NCBI GenBank assembly: GCA_013396755.1
Contig: VWZF01006005.1
Coordinates: 39,136 to 103,135 of the forward strand
Length of the DNA: 64,000 bases
Direction of reading: 5' to 3'
Origin: Sclerurus mexicanus
Taxonomy: Eukaryota > Chordata > Aves > Passeriformes > Furnariidae
How positions within the stretch are numbered: the first letter of the stretch is position 1; every line of letters starts with the position of its first letter. Below the pieces are notes generated by a model. It was given only the letters and a program-made list of their open reading frames with translations. It did not search any database and was not told where the DNA came from. Made by a program: the position numbers and the translations under genes. This document shows positions 12,501 to 21,648 of this stretch, piece by piece.

Positions 12501-13018
12501 GTGTAGCTGCTTGAGCTGCTGGAAAGGAGCAGGTTGGAGGGGAGACCCGGCCAGGGCAGGACTGGGAGGAGCAGAACCGGTGTGGTTGAGCTGGGACGTG
12601 GCTGCGTTCCTGCAGGAGCTCAGGGGTCCTGGAGGGCCGTAGGAAGGTGAGGACCCCCCGAGGGCTGTTTCCCAAGCCCCGTGTTCGTGGTGGGCGCTTG
12701 GTCTTAACGCAGACACTGACCTCGACCTGCTCCCGGTGACCTCTTAGCACCCAAGCACTGCAACGAGGGATTTGCTCCTGGTTTTTGGCAGAGGAGTGGT
12801 AACAGTTGAGCTGGTGGACTTTTCCTGCACTGACTGCCCTAAATTAACATGAGAATGTGTTCAGTTGTTTTCATTTTGAACGCAGAAGGAGCGTTCCACA
12901 CGTTACAAAGCTGTACACAAACAAGCAGTGTGTAAATACTCACAAGCCTGTTCTTTCTCCTCCCTCTCTGCAGGTTGATTTTCCAAGAAATCTGGCCAAG
13001 TCCGTAACTGTAGAGTGA
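3401..13018 (+). CDS. GFPT1: Glutamine--fructose-6-phosphate aminotransferase 1, 3' eleven exons (5' partial)
   Basis: GFPT1 is the cytosolic, rate-limiting enzyme of the hexosamine pathway: fructose-6-phosphate + glutamine gives glucosamine-6-phosphate + glutamate. Visible coding exons are 3401-3506, 4583-4746, 5306-5401, 5695-5792, 6918-7038, 8417-8574, 10385-10499, 10798-10925, 11788-11955, 12243-12404 and 12974-13018. All have GT-AG borders and join in phase, giving 452 complete codons plus the end of a split glycine codon, out of about 681-699 in vertebrate GFPT1. Present are the linker and both SIS domains with the signatures [34 protein letters not shown] and C-terminal NLAKSVTVE. The N-terminal Cys-nucleophile glutaminase domain lies upstream of the window. 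Paralogue choice: [29 protein letters not shown] and VVICDKED match GFPT1 as I remember it rather than GFPT2. No frameshift or internal stop is seen. Confidence 0.97.
3507..4582 (+). other. GFPT1: GFPT1 intron
   Basis: The intron has GTGAG at its start and CCCCACAG at its end. Apart from the tetranucleotide microsatellite at 3812-3846 I see nothing in it. Confidence 0.9.
3812..3846. repeat. (GTCA)n/(ATCA)n tetranucleotide microsatellite
   Basis: About four GTCA units pass into about five ATCA units, an interrupted simple repeat in a GFPT1 intron that could be length-variable. Confidence 0.95.
4583..4746 (+). CDS. GFPT1: GFPT1 coding exon: pre-SIS linker
   Basis: This 164-nt exon supplies one base to a Ser codon, then 54 codons, then one base of a Gly codon. 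It encodes [20 protein letters not shown] and on to [10 protein letters not shown]. The region is strongly conserved in the family and leads into the first SIS domain. The DNA is markedly more GC- and CpG-rich than the flanking intron. Confidence 0.96.
4747..5305 (+). other. GFPT1: GFPT1 intron
   Basis: GTAAAC donor and TTCACAG acceptor. No repeat or other feature is recognised. Confidence 0.9.
5306..5401 (+). CDS. GFPT1: GFPT1 coding exon: [17 protein letters not shown] segment
   Basis: This 96-nt exon begins two bases into a Gly codon and ends one base into a Val codon. It encodes [17 protein letters not shown] followed by [14 protein letters not shown], the glutamine-channel/linker segment conserved from bacterial GlmS (K-E-I-F/H-E-Q-P). 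Donor is CTG|GTAATT. Confidence 0.96.
5695..5792 (+). CDS. GFPT1: GFPT1 coding exon: start of SIS domain 1
   Basis: This 98-nt exon encodes [19 protein letters not shown] and then [13 protein letters not shown]. The CGTS motif lines the sugar-phosphate site in this family (Thr/Ser contacts to the phosphate and ring hydroxyls in GlmS structures). The short preceding intron (5402-5694) contains nothing notable. Donor is GCG|GTGAGT. Confidence 0.97.
5793..6917 (+). other. GFPT1: GFPT1 intron with CR1 fragment
   Basis: Contains a CR1 relic at about 5844-6126. The remainder up to the CCCCAG acceptor shows nothing I can name. Confidence 0.9.
5844..6126 (-). mobile_element. CR1 LINE 3' fragment
   Basis: The + strand runs from ATGGCCTGGGGTGGAAGGGA through the CR1 3' region (GGACACCTCCCACTTG, CTCCAACCTGGCCTTGG) to CCATTCCTTGTCCTGTC. 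This is an inverted CR1 3' end of roughly 280 bp within the GFPT1 intron. Confidence 0.88.
6918..7038 (+). CDS. GFPT1: GFPT1 coding exon: SIS domain 1
   Basis: This 121-nt exon contains 40 codons and the first base of a Gly codon. It encodes [20 protein letters not shown] and then [20 protein letters not shown]. The closing SQS with the next exon's GETADT forms the phosphate-binding Ser-Gln-Ser...Thr loop of the isomerase active site. Donor is CAG|GTACGG. Confidence 0.97.
7039..8416 (+). other. GFPT1: GFPT1 intron
   Basis: Just past the donor lies a G-rich 22-bp duplication (CAGGGAGGGAGGGGAGAGG, about 7067-7110) in which G-triplets on the + strand might favour a G-quadruplex near the 5' splice site. 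That is speculative. The rest is unremarkable to the TTGCAG acceptor. Confidence 0.85.
8417..8574 (+). CDS. GFPT1: GFPT1 coding exon: active-site loop of SIS domain 1
   Basis: This 158-nt exon completes a Gly codon and encodes [20 protein letters not shown] and then [20 protein letters not shown], ending GVASTK. It includes the GETADT phosphate loop and the GVASTK motif near the sugar site. One residue differs from what I remember of the human enzyme: the Gly in LMGLRYCK is Cys here (LMCLRYCK). Donor is AAG|GTGGGC. Confidence 0.97.
8575..10384 (+). other. GFPT1: GFPT1 intron with a direct duplication
   Basis: The largest intron between visible exons. It contains the roughly 180-210-bp direct duplication at 8800-9012 and 9061-9240. 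From 9241 to the CTTCCAG acceptor I see no gene, repeat or RNA feature. Confidence 0.88.
8800..9240. repeat. Direct intronic duplication, two copies about 260 bp apart
   Basis: Copy 1 spans about 8800-9012 and copy 2 about 9061-9240. The core at 8823-8895 and 9083-9155 is essentially identical (starts GGGGATGGTTCCTAAGAGGC). The outer parts differ by substitutions and a deletion in copy 2, and both end near GGCCAGTGGGGGA. The family is not recognised. It may be a local tandem duplication or two halves of an unidentified repeat. Confidence 0.85.
10385..10499 (+). CDS. GFPT1: GFPT1 coding exon: end of SIS domain 1
   Basis: This 115-nt exon encodes [20 protein letters not shown] and then [18 protein letters not shown]. 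It is the helix following the GVASTK-AYTSQ motif and the link toward SIS domain 2. I remember LGLKRLP in the human protein where this one has RGLKGLP, a mild difference at a surface position. Confidence 0.96.
10798..10925 (+). CDS. GFPT1: GFPT1 coding exon: start of SIS domain 2
   Basis: This 128-nt exon completes an Asp codon and encodes [20 protein letters not shown] and then [37 protein letters not shown] is the signature that opens the second SIS domain. Its YHYAT form favours GFPT1 over GFPT2 (YNYAT in my memory). The preceding intron (10500-10797) holds nothing notable. Confidence 0.97.
10926..11787 (+). other. GFPT1: GFPT1 intron with CR1 fragment
   Basis: Carries a sense-oriented CR1 fragment at about 11055-11213. 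The rest holds no feature I recognise. Confidence 0.88.
11055..11213 (+). mobile_element. CR1 LINE 3' fragment, sense
   Basis: Reads GGCACTGGCACAGGGTGCCC, then the CCAGGCTGGAGCAACCTGG block, and ends with CCATTCCATGATTCTATGAC, the characteristic CR1 3' terminus with an ATTCTATG tail unit. It is co-oriented with GFPT1. Confidence 0.92.
11788..11955 (+). CDS. GFPT1: GFPT1 coding exon: SIS domain 2 catalytic segment
   Basis: This in-phase 56-codon exon encodes [20 protein letters not shown] and then [20 protein letters not shown], ending [10 protein letters not shown]. The AGELKHGP block contains the conserved Glu and Lys that help ring opening and isomerisation in the GlmS family. Acceptor is CCCCTAG and donor CAG|GTGAGG. 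Confidence 0.97.
12243..12404 (+). CDS. GFPT1: GFPT1 coding exon: SIS domain 2
   Basis: This 54-codon in-phase exon encodes [20 protein letters not shown], then [20 protein letters not shown] and [22 protein letters not shown] and the [10 protein letters not shown] block are GFPT1-like. The intron before it (11956-12242) shows nothing notable. Confidence 0.97.
12405..12973 (+). other. GFPT1: Last GFPT1 intron
   Basis: GTGAGT donor, CTGCAG acceptor. No repeat, RNA or coding feature is seen. Confidence 0.9.
12974..13018 (+). CDS. GFPT1: GFPT1 terminal coding exon
   Basis: Encodes [14 protein letters not shown] and a TGA stop at 13016-13018. The Lys in NLAKSVTVE is the family's Schiff-base lysine for fructose-6-phosphate (Lys603 of E. 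coli GlmS), so the catalytic C-terminus is complete. This ending is shared by GFPT1 and GFPT2. Confidence 0.98.
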   Translation, partial: VDFPRNLAKSVTVE

Positions 13019-14593
13019 AAGATCATCTGAATCATAGGGGCAAAGGGGAATTAAATGAAAGACTCTTTTTGGTACCAAAATAACTTGATTTTAAAGCCCC
13101 CTAGGTAAATCTTATTTTGGTAAATCATTGTTTGTGTATGAGATCACCATAATTCCATTACATTAGTGATTGTCCAATTGATTCCACATGCTATGCCAAT
13201 AGCTTCGGGGTTTTTTTGAACGGACTTCCATGAAAGATGTTAAATGGTTTTCTTTAAAGATTACTGAGTCTTGTAGGTAAAGGGCCCTCCACTTCCCTCT
13301 GAGCTGCTGTCATTGTCCCTGGCCCAGTGTGGCTCATTCCAGTCACTGATGAGAAGCCACTGAATGAATGAATCCCCTGTCGTGCTCTCAGGCAGTGAAG
13401 CAGGACACCAGAACGTACAACTGCTGCAGGAGCTGGTGCTGGTCGTGCTTGTGCAGATATTTTACCAGTGAACAAGCCTTTTGGGGGTCAGTTTCTGCCT
13501 CGTGTCCAAAAAGGGAACCCAGCTGCCCTGTCACAACCTCCTCGAGCCTGGGCACGTGGCGGATGTGCCAAGGAAGTAGCTTTGCTTCAGCAGGGTTTTC
13601 CCTATGCCAAAAACATAGCAAGTGACAATCTCGTGTGGCCTCGGTGGCCACGGCTCTGTGTGACACCAGCACGGAGCTGTCCTCGTGCCTGGGAGGGCAG
13701 AGGGGCACTGGGATGGGACTGGCAGCACCGGTGGGTGGGGGCAGAGAGGGGCATGGCCGGGGCTTGCTTTGTGCTGGTGTTTGCTGTGGCTCTTGGGTGG
13801 GTTTTTTACACCAGTGGAGGTTTCCCTGTGCTGAGGATTCTCCCCTGGACCTGAGCACTGGGGGCTGTAACACACCTGAGGGACCCAGCCTTGGGCAGGT
13901 GTTTGTGCTGCAGGTCTGGCTGTGTTTCTGGGGTGTCACCTCGTGTGTGTCCAGCAGGGATGGCACTAAAGCTCCTTCCTGGGGCTCGTGTAGCCCCTGG
14001 TGACACCCAGGGCTCTGCTTTGTTCAGCAGCGGTTTTGTGTGACCTGTGCAAATTCAGCTGCTTTAAAACCGAAGGGGATAGAAAGGCTCTGTAGACATG
14101 ACAGAAACAAATACCTTGGCAATCGTTTCCTAACGAGCTTGCAGAGAATCAGAAAGGACATGGAAGGAGTGCCTTCAGGACTCAAAAACTGGCTTGCTCA
14201 GAGTCGGCAGAGGGCAGTTACTGGGTATGTCCTACCACAGAAAGCTGAATTTCCTAATGCAAACCCCACAGTGACTGTTTCAATTCACTGTCGGCCCAAG
14301 GCTCAGTTTTATTATGAGCATGAAAACCGTGTGCCTGGAAGCAGCTTTTCCAAACCAGGGCATGTGTTCATGGATCTGTCCCGTGCAGACTGTTCGTGTT
14401 CATGAACACTTTGTGCTGCCAGTGTCTGTTCAAGGGCCAAGCAGTAAATGTTGCATTTCAGCTGAGAGCTGCTGTGTGGGGGCACTGCCCCAGCCAGCTG
14501 TGCCTCTGCCTGGACGTGACCTGTAGCCCTGGAGGTGATAACTGAGGTTAAAACAAGGCATGTTCAGTGCTAACAGGTGGAAGACAACTCCTC

Positions 14594-14624
14594 TTCCTCC
14601 TCCTCCTCCTCCTCCTCCTCCTCC
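14594..14624. repeat. (TCC)n trinucleotide repeat
   Basis: About ten TCC units within the presumed GFPT1 3' UTR. It is a pyrimidine-only tract and potentially length-variable. Confidence 0.95.
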
Positions 14625-16606
14625 AGCCCAACTTGCTTAAGAGAAACTGTGCAAACCTTGCAGGTGGAGGGCTGGATCCCCCTGGATCCCCCTTGAGGGA
14701 GGGGGGTGTAGCATCCCATCCTGTGTTCTTGGAACGGGATTTCCTGGGAAACAACCCTGCAAGAGGATGATTTAAGATCTTTTTTCCCCCCTGCCTTGCA
14801 CAGAGCCCTCCAGCTTGCCAGGTGTGCCAGCAAGGCAGGGCCAGACCCCCCTGTTAGATACAACTTGCTGTTCAGTCAACGTTTGCTATTGCAGGCTGTT
14901 CAATATTTGTGGAAGTTGTGTACAAAGAGGACCAAAGAACAGGAGTTCTGAGTTAGAAACGTTCAAGCCTGACACTCCCAAGCCAGTGTAGCTGTACAGG
15001 TGGTGCTGAGCTCTTTGGGTTTGTGCTGTGCCAGACAAATCCTTATGCCCTGTGACTGAGGCATTGAATTCCTGATTGCCCGGGGGGTGCCACCCCCCCT
15101 CCTGCCTGGGCTGTGCCCGACTCCTGTCTGCCAAAACAGAGGTTGGGCAGCTCGTTGCCACGAGGCTGTTGGCTGTGGAAGGGCTCGAGCCCAGAGGATG
15201 CTCTGGAGCACTCCTGTATGAAGAATTGCCCTGCTGAGCGTGGCAGGGAACCTGTTCAGCATCTCGTTGTTGTCGTTGCCATGCAGTGTGAAGTGAGAAT
15301 GTGCAAAGGACTCTCTTAGCTTTCCTTACCTCATTTTGTCCATGTGTTGCATTTTGATGAACAGAGGATGCTTCTCTTTTCCTTAGCAAACTCTTAGAGT
15401 GTCTCGTGATATTTATTAACAGCCAGTCAGTCTTCTGCTCTCCCAAATGAATGTTTTGCTTACTGAGCCAGTAAAACTCTCTCCTTCCTCACTGAGGTGT
15501 TCAAAAATTCAGTAGCCCTGTCTCTAAAATTGAGCCACAGGTAAATACAGAGAAAGGCCTTTCCATGTGGAATTAGCAGCTCCTATTCCTGCCTCCTTTT
15601 GGGCACGGCTCCTTTTGATGCGAGTTGCTCTGTTTTCCTCACCTGTGTCTGCAGAGGCTCAAAGGGGATCTAAGGGGGTTTTAATTACCAAAGACCAGAG
15701 AACTTCCAGCTCAGCACACCTTGGTTCTGCCCAGTGGGTCTCAGAGAGATTCCACACGCCCGTGGAAATTAAGCTGCACGTGGAATATATGGAATATTTG
15801 TCAGAAAGGTTTTCCCTCCTGGCCCTGCTGCAGAGGGGCTATGGACAGCTCATTCCCAAATTTCTCGGTTTCTGGGTGGCCCTGTCCTGGGGAGGTGCAG
15901 CAGATCCATCCCCTCTTTGAGGTGGGGACACCCTTCTGTCCCAAATCCTGCCTGGACACCCTTATTGGGTCAGGCTCAACCCCAAAAAGCTTCACCCAGA
16001 GCCCTTCCCAGCCCAGTGGGACAGAGCTCACAGACCTGCCGTGTAATCCTCAGTTCAGAGCCTTAAGCCGAGCCCAGACACACAGGTTTGGTTAAGCCGT
16101 AGAGAGAAACAGTTAAAGGTACAAACAAAAGCAACCCAAGTGCAGAATTGGGCTCTTCCCCTCCCCAGCTGTCCCTGGGAGTCCTTGGTGCCACGAGGAG
16201 GTGCCTGGTGGCCCGAGCTGGATGGAGGCAGGCACTGAAATTCAGTGTTTAGCTGTGGCTAATTTTAGACCCTACCTGAACGTAGCAAACTTGCCTCAAA
16301 GCGTGGAGTCCCTCCTCTTCGTCAGGAACAGGAAGAAGAAGAAACAAAGAAGGATTTGGGTTGCATAAAAGGAAAGAGAACTATTTGCCTTCAACTGAGT
16401 TTCTGTAAATAGACATTCGAGTGGCAAACCCCACATTTCCTGCCTCGCAGATCTGCCTCTGCTGTACATTTCCAGCTGGCTTTGGGTTGTGGGGACCAGA
16501 GTGTACCGTGTTCGTGCTGTTTGCAGGTGATGTCTTACCTTTGTCTGTAGCGTTCCATCGGTTGGGTTTTGTCCTTTTGCTTACTCTTTTTGTATCTCAC
16601 CCTTTG

Positions 16607-16612
16607 AATAAA
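16607..16612 (+). terminator. GFPT1: Probable GFPT1 polyadenylation signal AATAAA
   Basis: AATAAA preceded by a T-rich stretch. Cleavage would be expected about 15-30 bases downstream. Chosen because it is the canonical signal that ends the gene-like, repeat-poor segment after the stop codon. Confidence 0.55.
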
Positions 16613-16640
16613 ATCAAGTGCCCTACATGAAACAAATGAA

Positions 16641-17579
16641 TTGCTGGTCTTTAGTGGAGTGCTGAGAGAGGAGCAGCCCCTGGGCACACAAAGCACAAGT
16701 CCTGGGGTTTAACTCTCCCCTCTCCTGCCCAGCAGGGCTGTTCTCAGCTCAGGAACAGCCTCTATTTCACCTGCCCTCTCCCAGCTCTGAATTTTTTGCA
16801 CTCTACAGGAAAACCCGTGAAATCCCCCTACGACAGAACACTTTTTACCACCTTCTGTGCCTTAATTCCTATTTAATGACCTGTTTTCTCTCCCTGAGTG
16901 AGACCAGTCATGGCCAGCGCAGCCCATACCTGACCCCTGCTCAGTGGAGATCGCACACATTCCAAAACTTCCTAAATCCATGGCTTCTTCCCTTACCCTG
17001 CCTGGGTAAGGCAGGGCCAGGCAGGCTCACGAGGAGCTCTGAGCTGGTACAATTCAGTGCATGCTCTGCCCAGACAGCAGCTGGGGGCTCGCTCATGGCT
17101 AAAAAATGCCCGGGTGACTTGGGAAGGGAAACCCACAGTGACAGAACCGTCTGAAATTCCATCCCTGCTTCAGTGGGAGCCCCTCGTGGATCCATTTCCT
17201 CGGGGATCTTCGTCTCTCTGGGGGAGCAGCAGCAAACACCATTGTTTGTTTTCCTAGGCAAAGTGAGCAGCTTCTCCTCTCTCGAATGCCTCTCCTGTGC
17301 GAGTACCAGCATGGGAAGGTCAGGAGTCCCCTCTCTGGATCTCCCTGCCTTGGGACAATGCCCGTGTGTCCTCGGGAGCACAGGAGCTGGGAACGAGGCT
17401 CTGCTTCTGCCTGCTCAGCTCTGTAGGAATAACCAGCAGTTCTCGCTTGTACTGCAACAAAAATGAGCCAAACGGCCCCAAACTGGGGGCTGCCCCTGGC
17501 CTGGCTGGGGGCCAGGGCTGCCCAGGACACTGGAAGAGCAGGGAATGGTGCAAGGACTTGGCTGGGAACGTGGCTGGGT
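16641..17579. other. Intergenic sequence, nothing recognised
   Basis: Lies between the GFPT1 polyadenylation signal and the first intergenic minisatellite. Short open frames on both strands have no homology I recognise. Confidence 0.7.
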
Positions 17580-18012
17580 GCAGGGTCTACCCAGAGGGGC
17601 TCCAGGGTCTGCCCTGGGGGCTCCAGGATTTGCCCAAAAAGGGCTCCAGGATCTGCCCAAGGGGCTCCAGGGTTCCAAGGTGTGCCCTAAAGGGGTTCCA
17701 GGGTGTGCCCAAAGGGGTTCCAGGGTGTGCCCAGAGGGCTCCAGGGTTCCAGAGTGTGCCCAAAGGGGTTCAAGGGTTCCAGAGTGTGCCCAAAGGGGTT
17801 CAAGGGTTTCAGAGTGTGCCCAAAGGGGTTCCAGGGTTTCAGAGTGTGCCCAAAGGGGTTCCAGGGTGTGCCCAAAGGGGTGCCAGAGTGTGCCCAGGGG
17901 TCTCCAGGGTTCCAGAGTGTGCCCAAAGGGGTTCCAGGGTGTGCCCAAAGGGGTTCCAGGATTTCAGAGTGTGCCCAAAGGGGTTCCAGGGTGTGCCCAG
18001 AGGGCTCCAGGG
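17580..18012. repeat. Minisatellite with 22-bp and 30-bp units
   Basis: Variants of GTGCCCAAAGGGGTTCCAGG repeat throughout. Some units are 22 bp and a central block uses 30-bp units (with an extra CAGAGT segment). Open frames of 180-300 codons on both strands are a by-product of the repeat. Confidence 0.93.
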
Positions 18013-20138
18013 CTGCACCACCCTCCCACTCCAGGCTCTGCACTGGGACAGCTTCTGCCACAGGCTGGTGGCACCTCCAGGCACCCCAGGGAGGGGACAC
18101 CCCAGGGAGGGGACACCCCAGGGCCCCCCAGTTCCTGTAGTTTGTGCCAAGGGCTGTCCCCACCTGGGCCAGCCAAGCGCTCCCATTACACAACACTTGT
18201 GATTCGAGCTCTTCATGGAGAGGCAGCTGCAAAGGGGCACAGACTGGGCCCTTCTCCGGTCAGTCCCGAGCTCTGGGCTGGCACAGAACCATTCCTGGTG
18301 TGGCAAAGGACAGTCAGACCCAGAGCCAAAGACCTTCAGGCCCTGTGCATAGAAACTCTTCCATCCTGCACAGTCTGTCTCCTGCAAGGGGATGAATAAG
18401 CTCCCAGGAGCCAAGGGAGGCTCAAAGGAGGGCAGGAGCGTTTGGTTTAAGTAAATCATATCAGATTGTCTGCTCCAAAGCACTCCTGGGCCCCTCTGGA
18501 GCAGCCTGATCCCTGCCAGGTGCCCCCCTGCACGGTGTGTGGACCCTCAGCACAGGCAGGGCTGAGCCTCAGCCTGCTGCTGCCCCTACACACCCACGCC
18601 AGTGTCCCTGTTTCCCTCTCCCAGGTGTGAAGGGGTGCCCACCTGTGCTTTTGGGAGGGCTGGTTATGCCCCCCACGATGCTCCTGCTGTCTGGGAGGTG
18701 CTTTTCCCCACTGCAGGGCACACCTGGGGCACACACACAGCAAATGCCCACCCAGAGCTGAGGAATGGCACCTGCCCCCCAAAATTGCCAGCTCTCAGGT
18801 CGCTGTGAGCTGCTCAGGGAGGGGGCAGCAGTCCAGAGACCCCTTTGGACATGGAAAAGTTTGGGAAGAGGGCACCATGCGTTTTGCTGGGCAGAGGCAG
18901 AGCAGGGAGGGGATGTTTTGCTTGTAAAACACTCCCAGCTCCCAGGGTGCTGCTTCCCACCGGTCTGCACCGGAGCCATCCCGGCCCCTCATCCTGCTCT
19001 GCTGCTCAGGGGCTGCTCCGAGGGCAGTGCCCGCTCCTGGCACACCTCAGACAGGTCAAAGCTGTTTGCTGACCACCCCCTCACCCCAAGGAAGCAGCCT
19101 GGCACGCTCACCCCATGGGCTGGGGGCACCCAGGGAGAAGGAGCCACCCCCACTTTGCACAGAGAGCAGCAGGAGAGGCACAAAGTCCCCAGGGCGTCAC
19201 CTGTGACCCAGGGGCTGTCACGGGGAGCTCTTCAGCGACCCCCCGAATGCCCAGGGCAGCACCCCTGGCACCCAGAGCATCGCTGAGGGGGAGCCAAGGC
19301 CCTCAGCTTCGGTGGCAGCTGATGGGACTTGCTGGGAGACGTGGAAAAAACGCTGCCCAGGGACGGAGGGTCTTCTCGGTGGGACATCCTGGCCCCTTCC
19401 ACTGAGGAGCAGCTGCCTCCCCACCACCCCCAGCCCTCTGGGGGCACCTCCAGCACCTCCCCGCTGCCCTGGCACCGAGCTGTGCCTCCACATCTCCAGC
19501 TCCCCCCGCTTGGAAGGGCCAAGGGGGAAAACGCTGCCAGAGCTCAGCTTTGATTGCCCCCTGAGCAACCTGTGCCCACCATGCCCCAAGGGCGCTCCAG
19601 CCCTCTGTCGGAGCAGGGAGAGCACCCTGGGACCCCACGTGTGTCTGCACAGCCCTGTGAGCTCCGTTCATCACCCCTGCACTGCCCTTTCCCAGAGGGC
19701 AAATCCTCTGGTGCTGCAGAGACACCAAGACCAGCCTGGCATGGCACTTGGGCACTTCTTTGGCTCCAGCCCAGACGTGAAAGCTGTGCTACTGCAGCCC
19801 TGACCCAAAACCCACCCCGTGTGCTCAGCAAAGGCTGTTTCTGACCTATTTTCATGCGTTCATCAGCTGATTGGAATACGGTGCAGGTGCTCGAAAGGAG
19901 AGGAAAAGCCAAGCTGGTCCATTCAGTGCTGAGGAGGTGACCTGGGCTCAGAGGAAATTCAGACCCACAAATCAGACAGGACAGGGCTCCTTCCCCCTCC
20001 TCAGTCTCATTCTTTATTGCTTGGGCCAAATGAAACATGTTCCCATGGTCCTTACAGACTCCTATGGGAACAGGCTTTAAGAGAGCAGCTGCTGGGCTGT
20101 GCCTGGCCCGGGAGCAGCAGCAGAGCTGCAGCCCAGGG
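18013..20138. other. Intergenic sequence, nothing recognised
   Basis: GC-rich DNA with a short 18-bp duplication near 18085-18120. No gene, transposon or RNA is supported. Confidence 0.7.
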
Positions 20139-20515
20139 TGCTGCACCCCCCTGGGACCCTCCCCAGCCCAGGGACCCTCCCCAGCCCAGGGACCCCCCCC
20201 AGCCCAGGGTGCTGCACCCCCCTGGGACCCTCCCCAGCCCAGGGACCCTCCCCAGCCCAGGGACCCCCCCCAGCCCAGGGTGCTGCACCCCCCTGGGACC
20301 CTCCCCAGCCCAGGGACCCTCCCCAGCCCAGGGACCCCCCCCAGCCCAGGGTGCTGCACCCCCCTGGGACCCTCCCCAGCCCAGGGACCCTCCCCAGCCC
20401 AGGGACCCCCCCCAGCCCAGGGTGCTGCACCCCCCTGGGACCCTCCCCAGCCCAGGGACCCTCCCCAGCCCAGGGACCCCCCCCAGCCCAGGGTGCTGCA
20501 CCCCCCTGGGACCCN
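20139..20515. repeat. 71-bp minisatellite, about 5.3 copies, ending at an N
   Basis: Units begin CTGCACCCCCCTGGGACCCT at 20141, 20212, 20283 and so on, an exact 71-bp period with almost no divergence. Each unit contains three nested GGGACCC...CCAGCCCA sub-repeats of 18-20 bp. The array stops at a single unresolved base (N at 20515), so the true copy number is probably larger. Confidence 0.95.
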
Positions 20516-21570
20516 GCTCCTATGCGCACAGGGACCACCTGCAGGATGGGAGCGGGATGTTCAGAGGGGTGGGAGGGCACCCAGAGACCTTGCTGAGGGC
20601 AGAAGTGCCTGCACAGGCAAAGCTTGGCTGCACCAAAGCAGCCCCTGCTGAGAGGGGCAGTGAGCAAACCCACAGGGAGGCAGCTGCACCCTCCCTGTCC
20701 TCCCATCCCTCTGTGCCAGCGTTCACCTGCACCAGGTGAGACACCCGGGGAGGGCACGGCAGGAGCCTCCTGGCCAGAGCAGGACAGCTCTGTGTGCCCA
20801 GGGGAGCAGGGCATGGGACGCTGCAGGGGATGGCAGGCTCTGGCAGCCTCCCCTCCTCCCCACGGGCAGTCACTGAGAGGAAGGATCCAGAGCTCCAAGC
20901 AGCCTTCCCAGAGCTCCCAAGCAGGTCCTTCTGGCCCCCAGCACTGGGCAGGACACTCTGGCCTGCACAGGGTCACTCTGTCATTGGCAGACCCCCAGGA
21001 TGTGCCCCAAGTTGGTTTCACAGCCAAAGCCACCCCTCAGGGCTATCAGCACGTGGATGCTGGGAAAACCCAGCTGGAGCTACCAAAGCTCCTCTCCAGC
21101 ACAGAGCAGGGCAGGAGCATGAGCAGGACAGACAGAGGGGCCCCTGTGGCCAGTGGCCCCTGTGGTCAGTGGCCCCTGTGGTCTGTGGCCGGGCCATTCC
21201 ACTGCAGACTGTGGCAGGGACTCGTATTCCTACTGGCACTTCATTCCTGTCCTCAGGACCACGGGCTTTCCCAAGCCCAGCCTTGGAACTGCTGACGACT
21301 AGAATTCCCTCTGAGCCAAGCAGCCCCAGCTGGTCCAGCCTGAGGAAGCCCAAGGCACACGTGGCCCTCACCAAGACAGGACCTTCACGCTGAGGGAGGG
21401 ACCTCCCTGGGGACACAGCATCAAACCTCCGGCCATCGCCTGCTGGAATCGGGGGGATTTCAGAGCTGCACCAACCTGGGAACGACACACACTGGAAAAA
21501 CTCCTGCTGGACCAGACTGTGAGGAGCCACAGTCTCTGTGGACCTCAGTGTGTCGGCAGAGAAGGGCAGT
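20516..21570. other. Intergenic sequence with a short 18-bp triplet
   Basis: A GTGGCCCCTGTGG-type triplet repeat occurs near 21141-21190. Otherwise nothing is recognised. Confidence 0.7.
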
Positions 21571-21648
21571 ACTCATCCTCATCTTCATCCTCATCCTCAT
21601 CCTCATCCTCATCCTCATCCTCATCCTCATCCTCATCCTCATCCTCCT
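21571..21648. repeat. (TCATCC)n hexanucleotide microsatellite
   Basis: About 13 units of TCATCC/TCATCT. It gives artificial Ser-rich, His-Pro or Arg-Met open frames depending on frame and strand. Confidence 0.95.

Larger units (their letters stand above)
13019..16640 (+). other. GFPT1: GFPT1 3' untranslated region
   Basis: Non-coding sequence follows the stop. The first few hundred bases are AT-rich and resemble a vertebrate 3' UTR. It contains a proximal ATTAAA at 13050 (too close to the stop to be the main site), a (TCC)n tract at 14594-14624, and ends at an AATAAA at 16607. The exact cleavage site and whether the whole segment is one UTR are inferred from position and signal only. Confidence 0.65.

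Noticed and set aside
3401..13018. GFPT2 instead of GFPT1
   Set aside because: Diagnostic segments ([27 protein letters not shown]) fit GFPT1, and the convergent ANTXR1 neighbour matches the GFPT1 locus.
17297..18399. 300- and 284-codon + strand frames and matching - strand frames
   Set aside because: Arise from the 22/30-bp minisatellite. No start context, splice structure or family resemblance.
20017..21033. Pro/Gly-rich frames on both strands (up to 318 codons)
   Set aside because: Caused by the 71-bp array and cross an unresolved N. Not coding.
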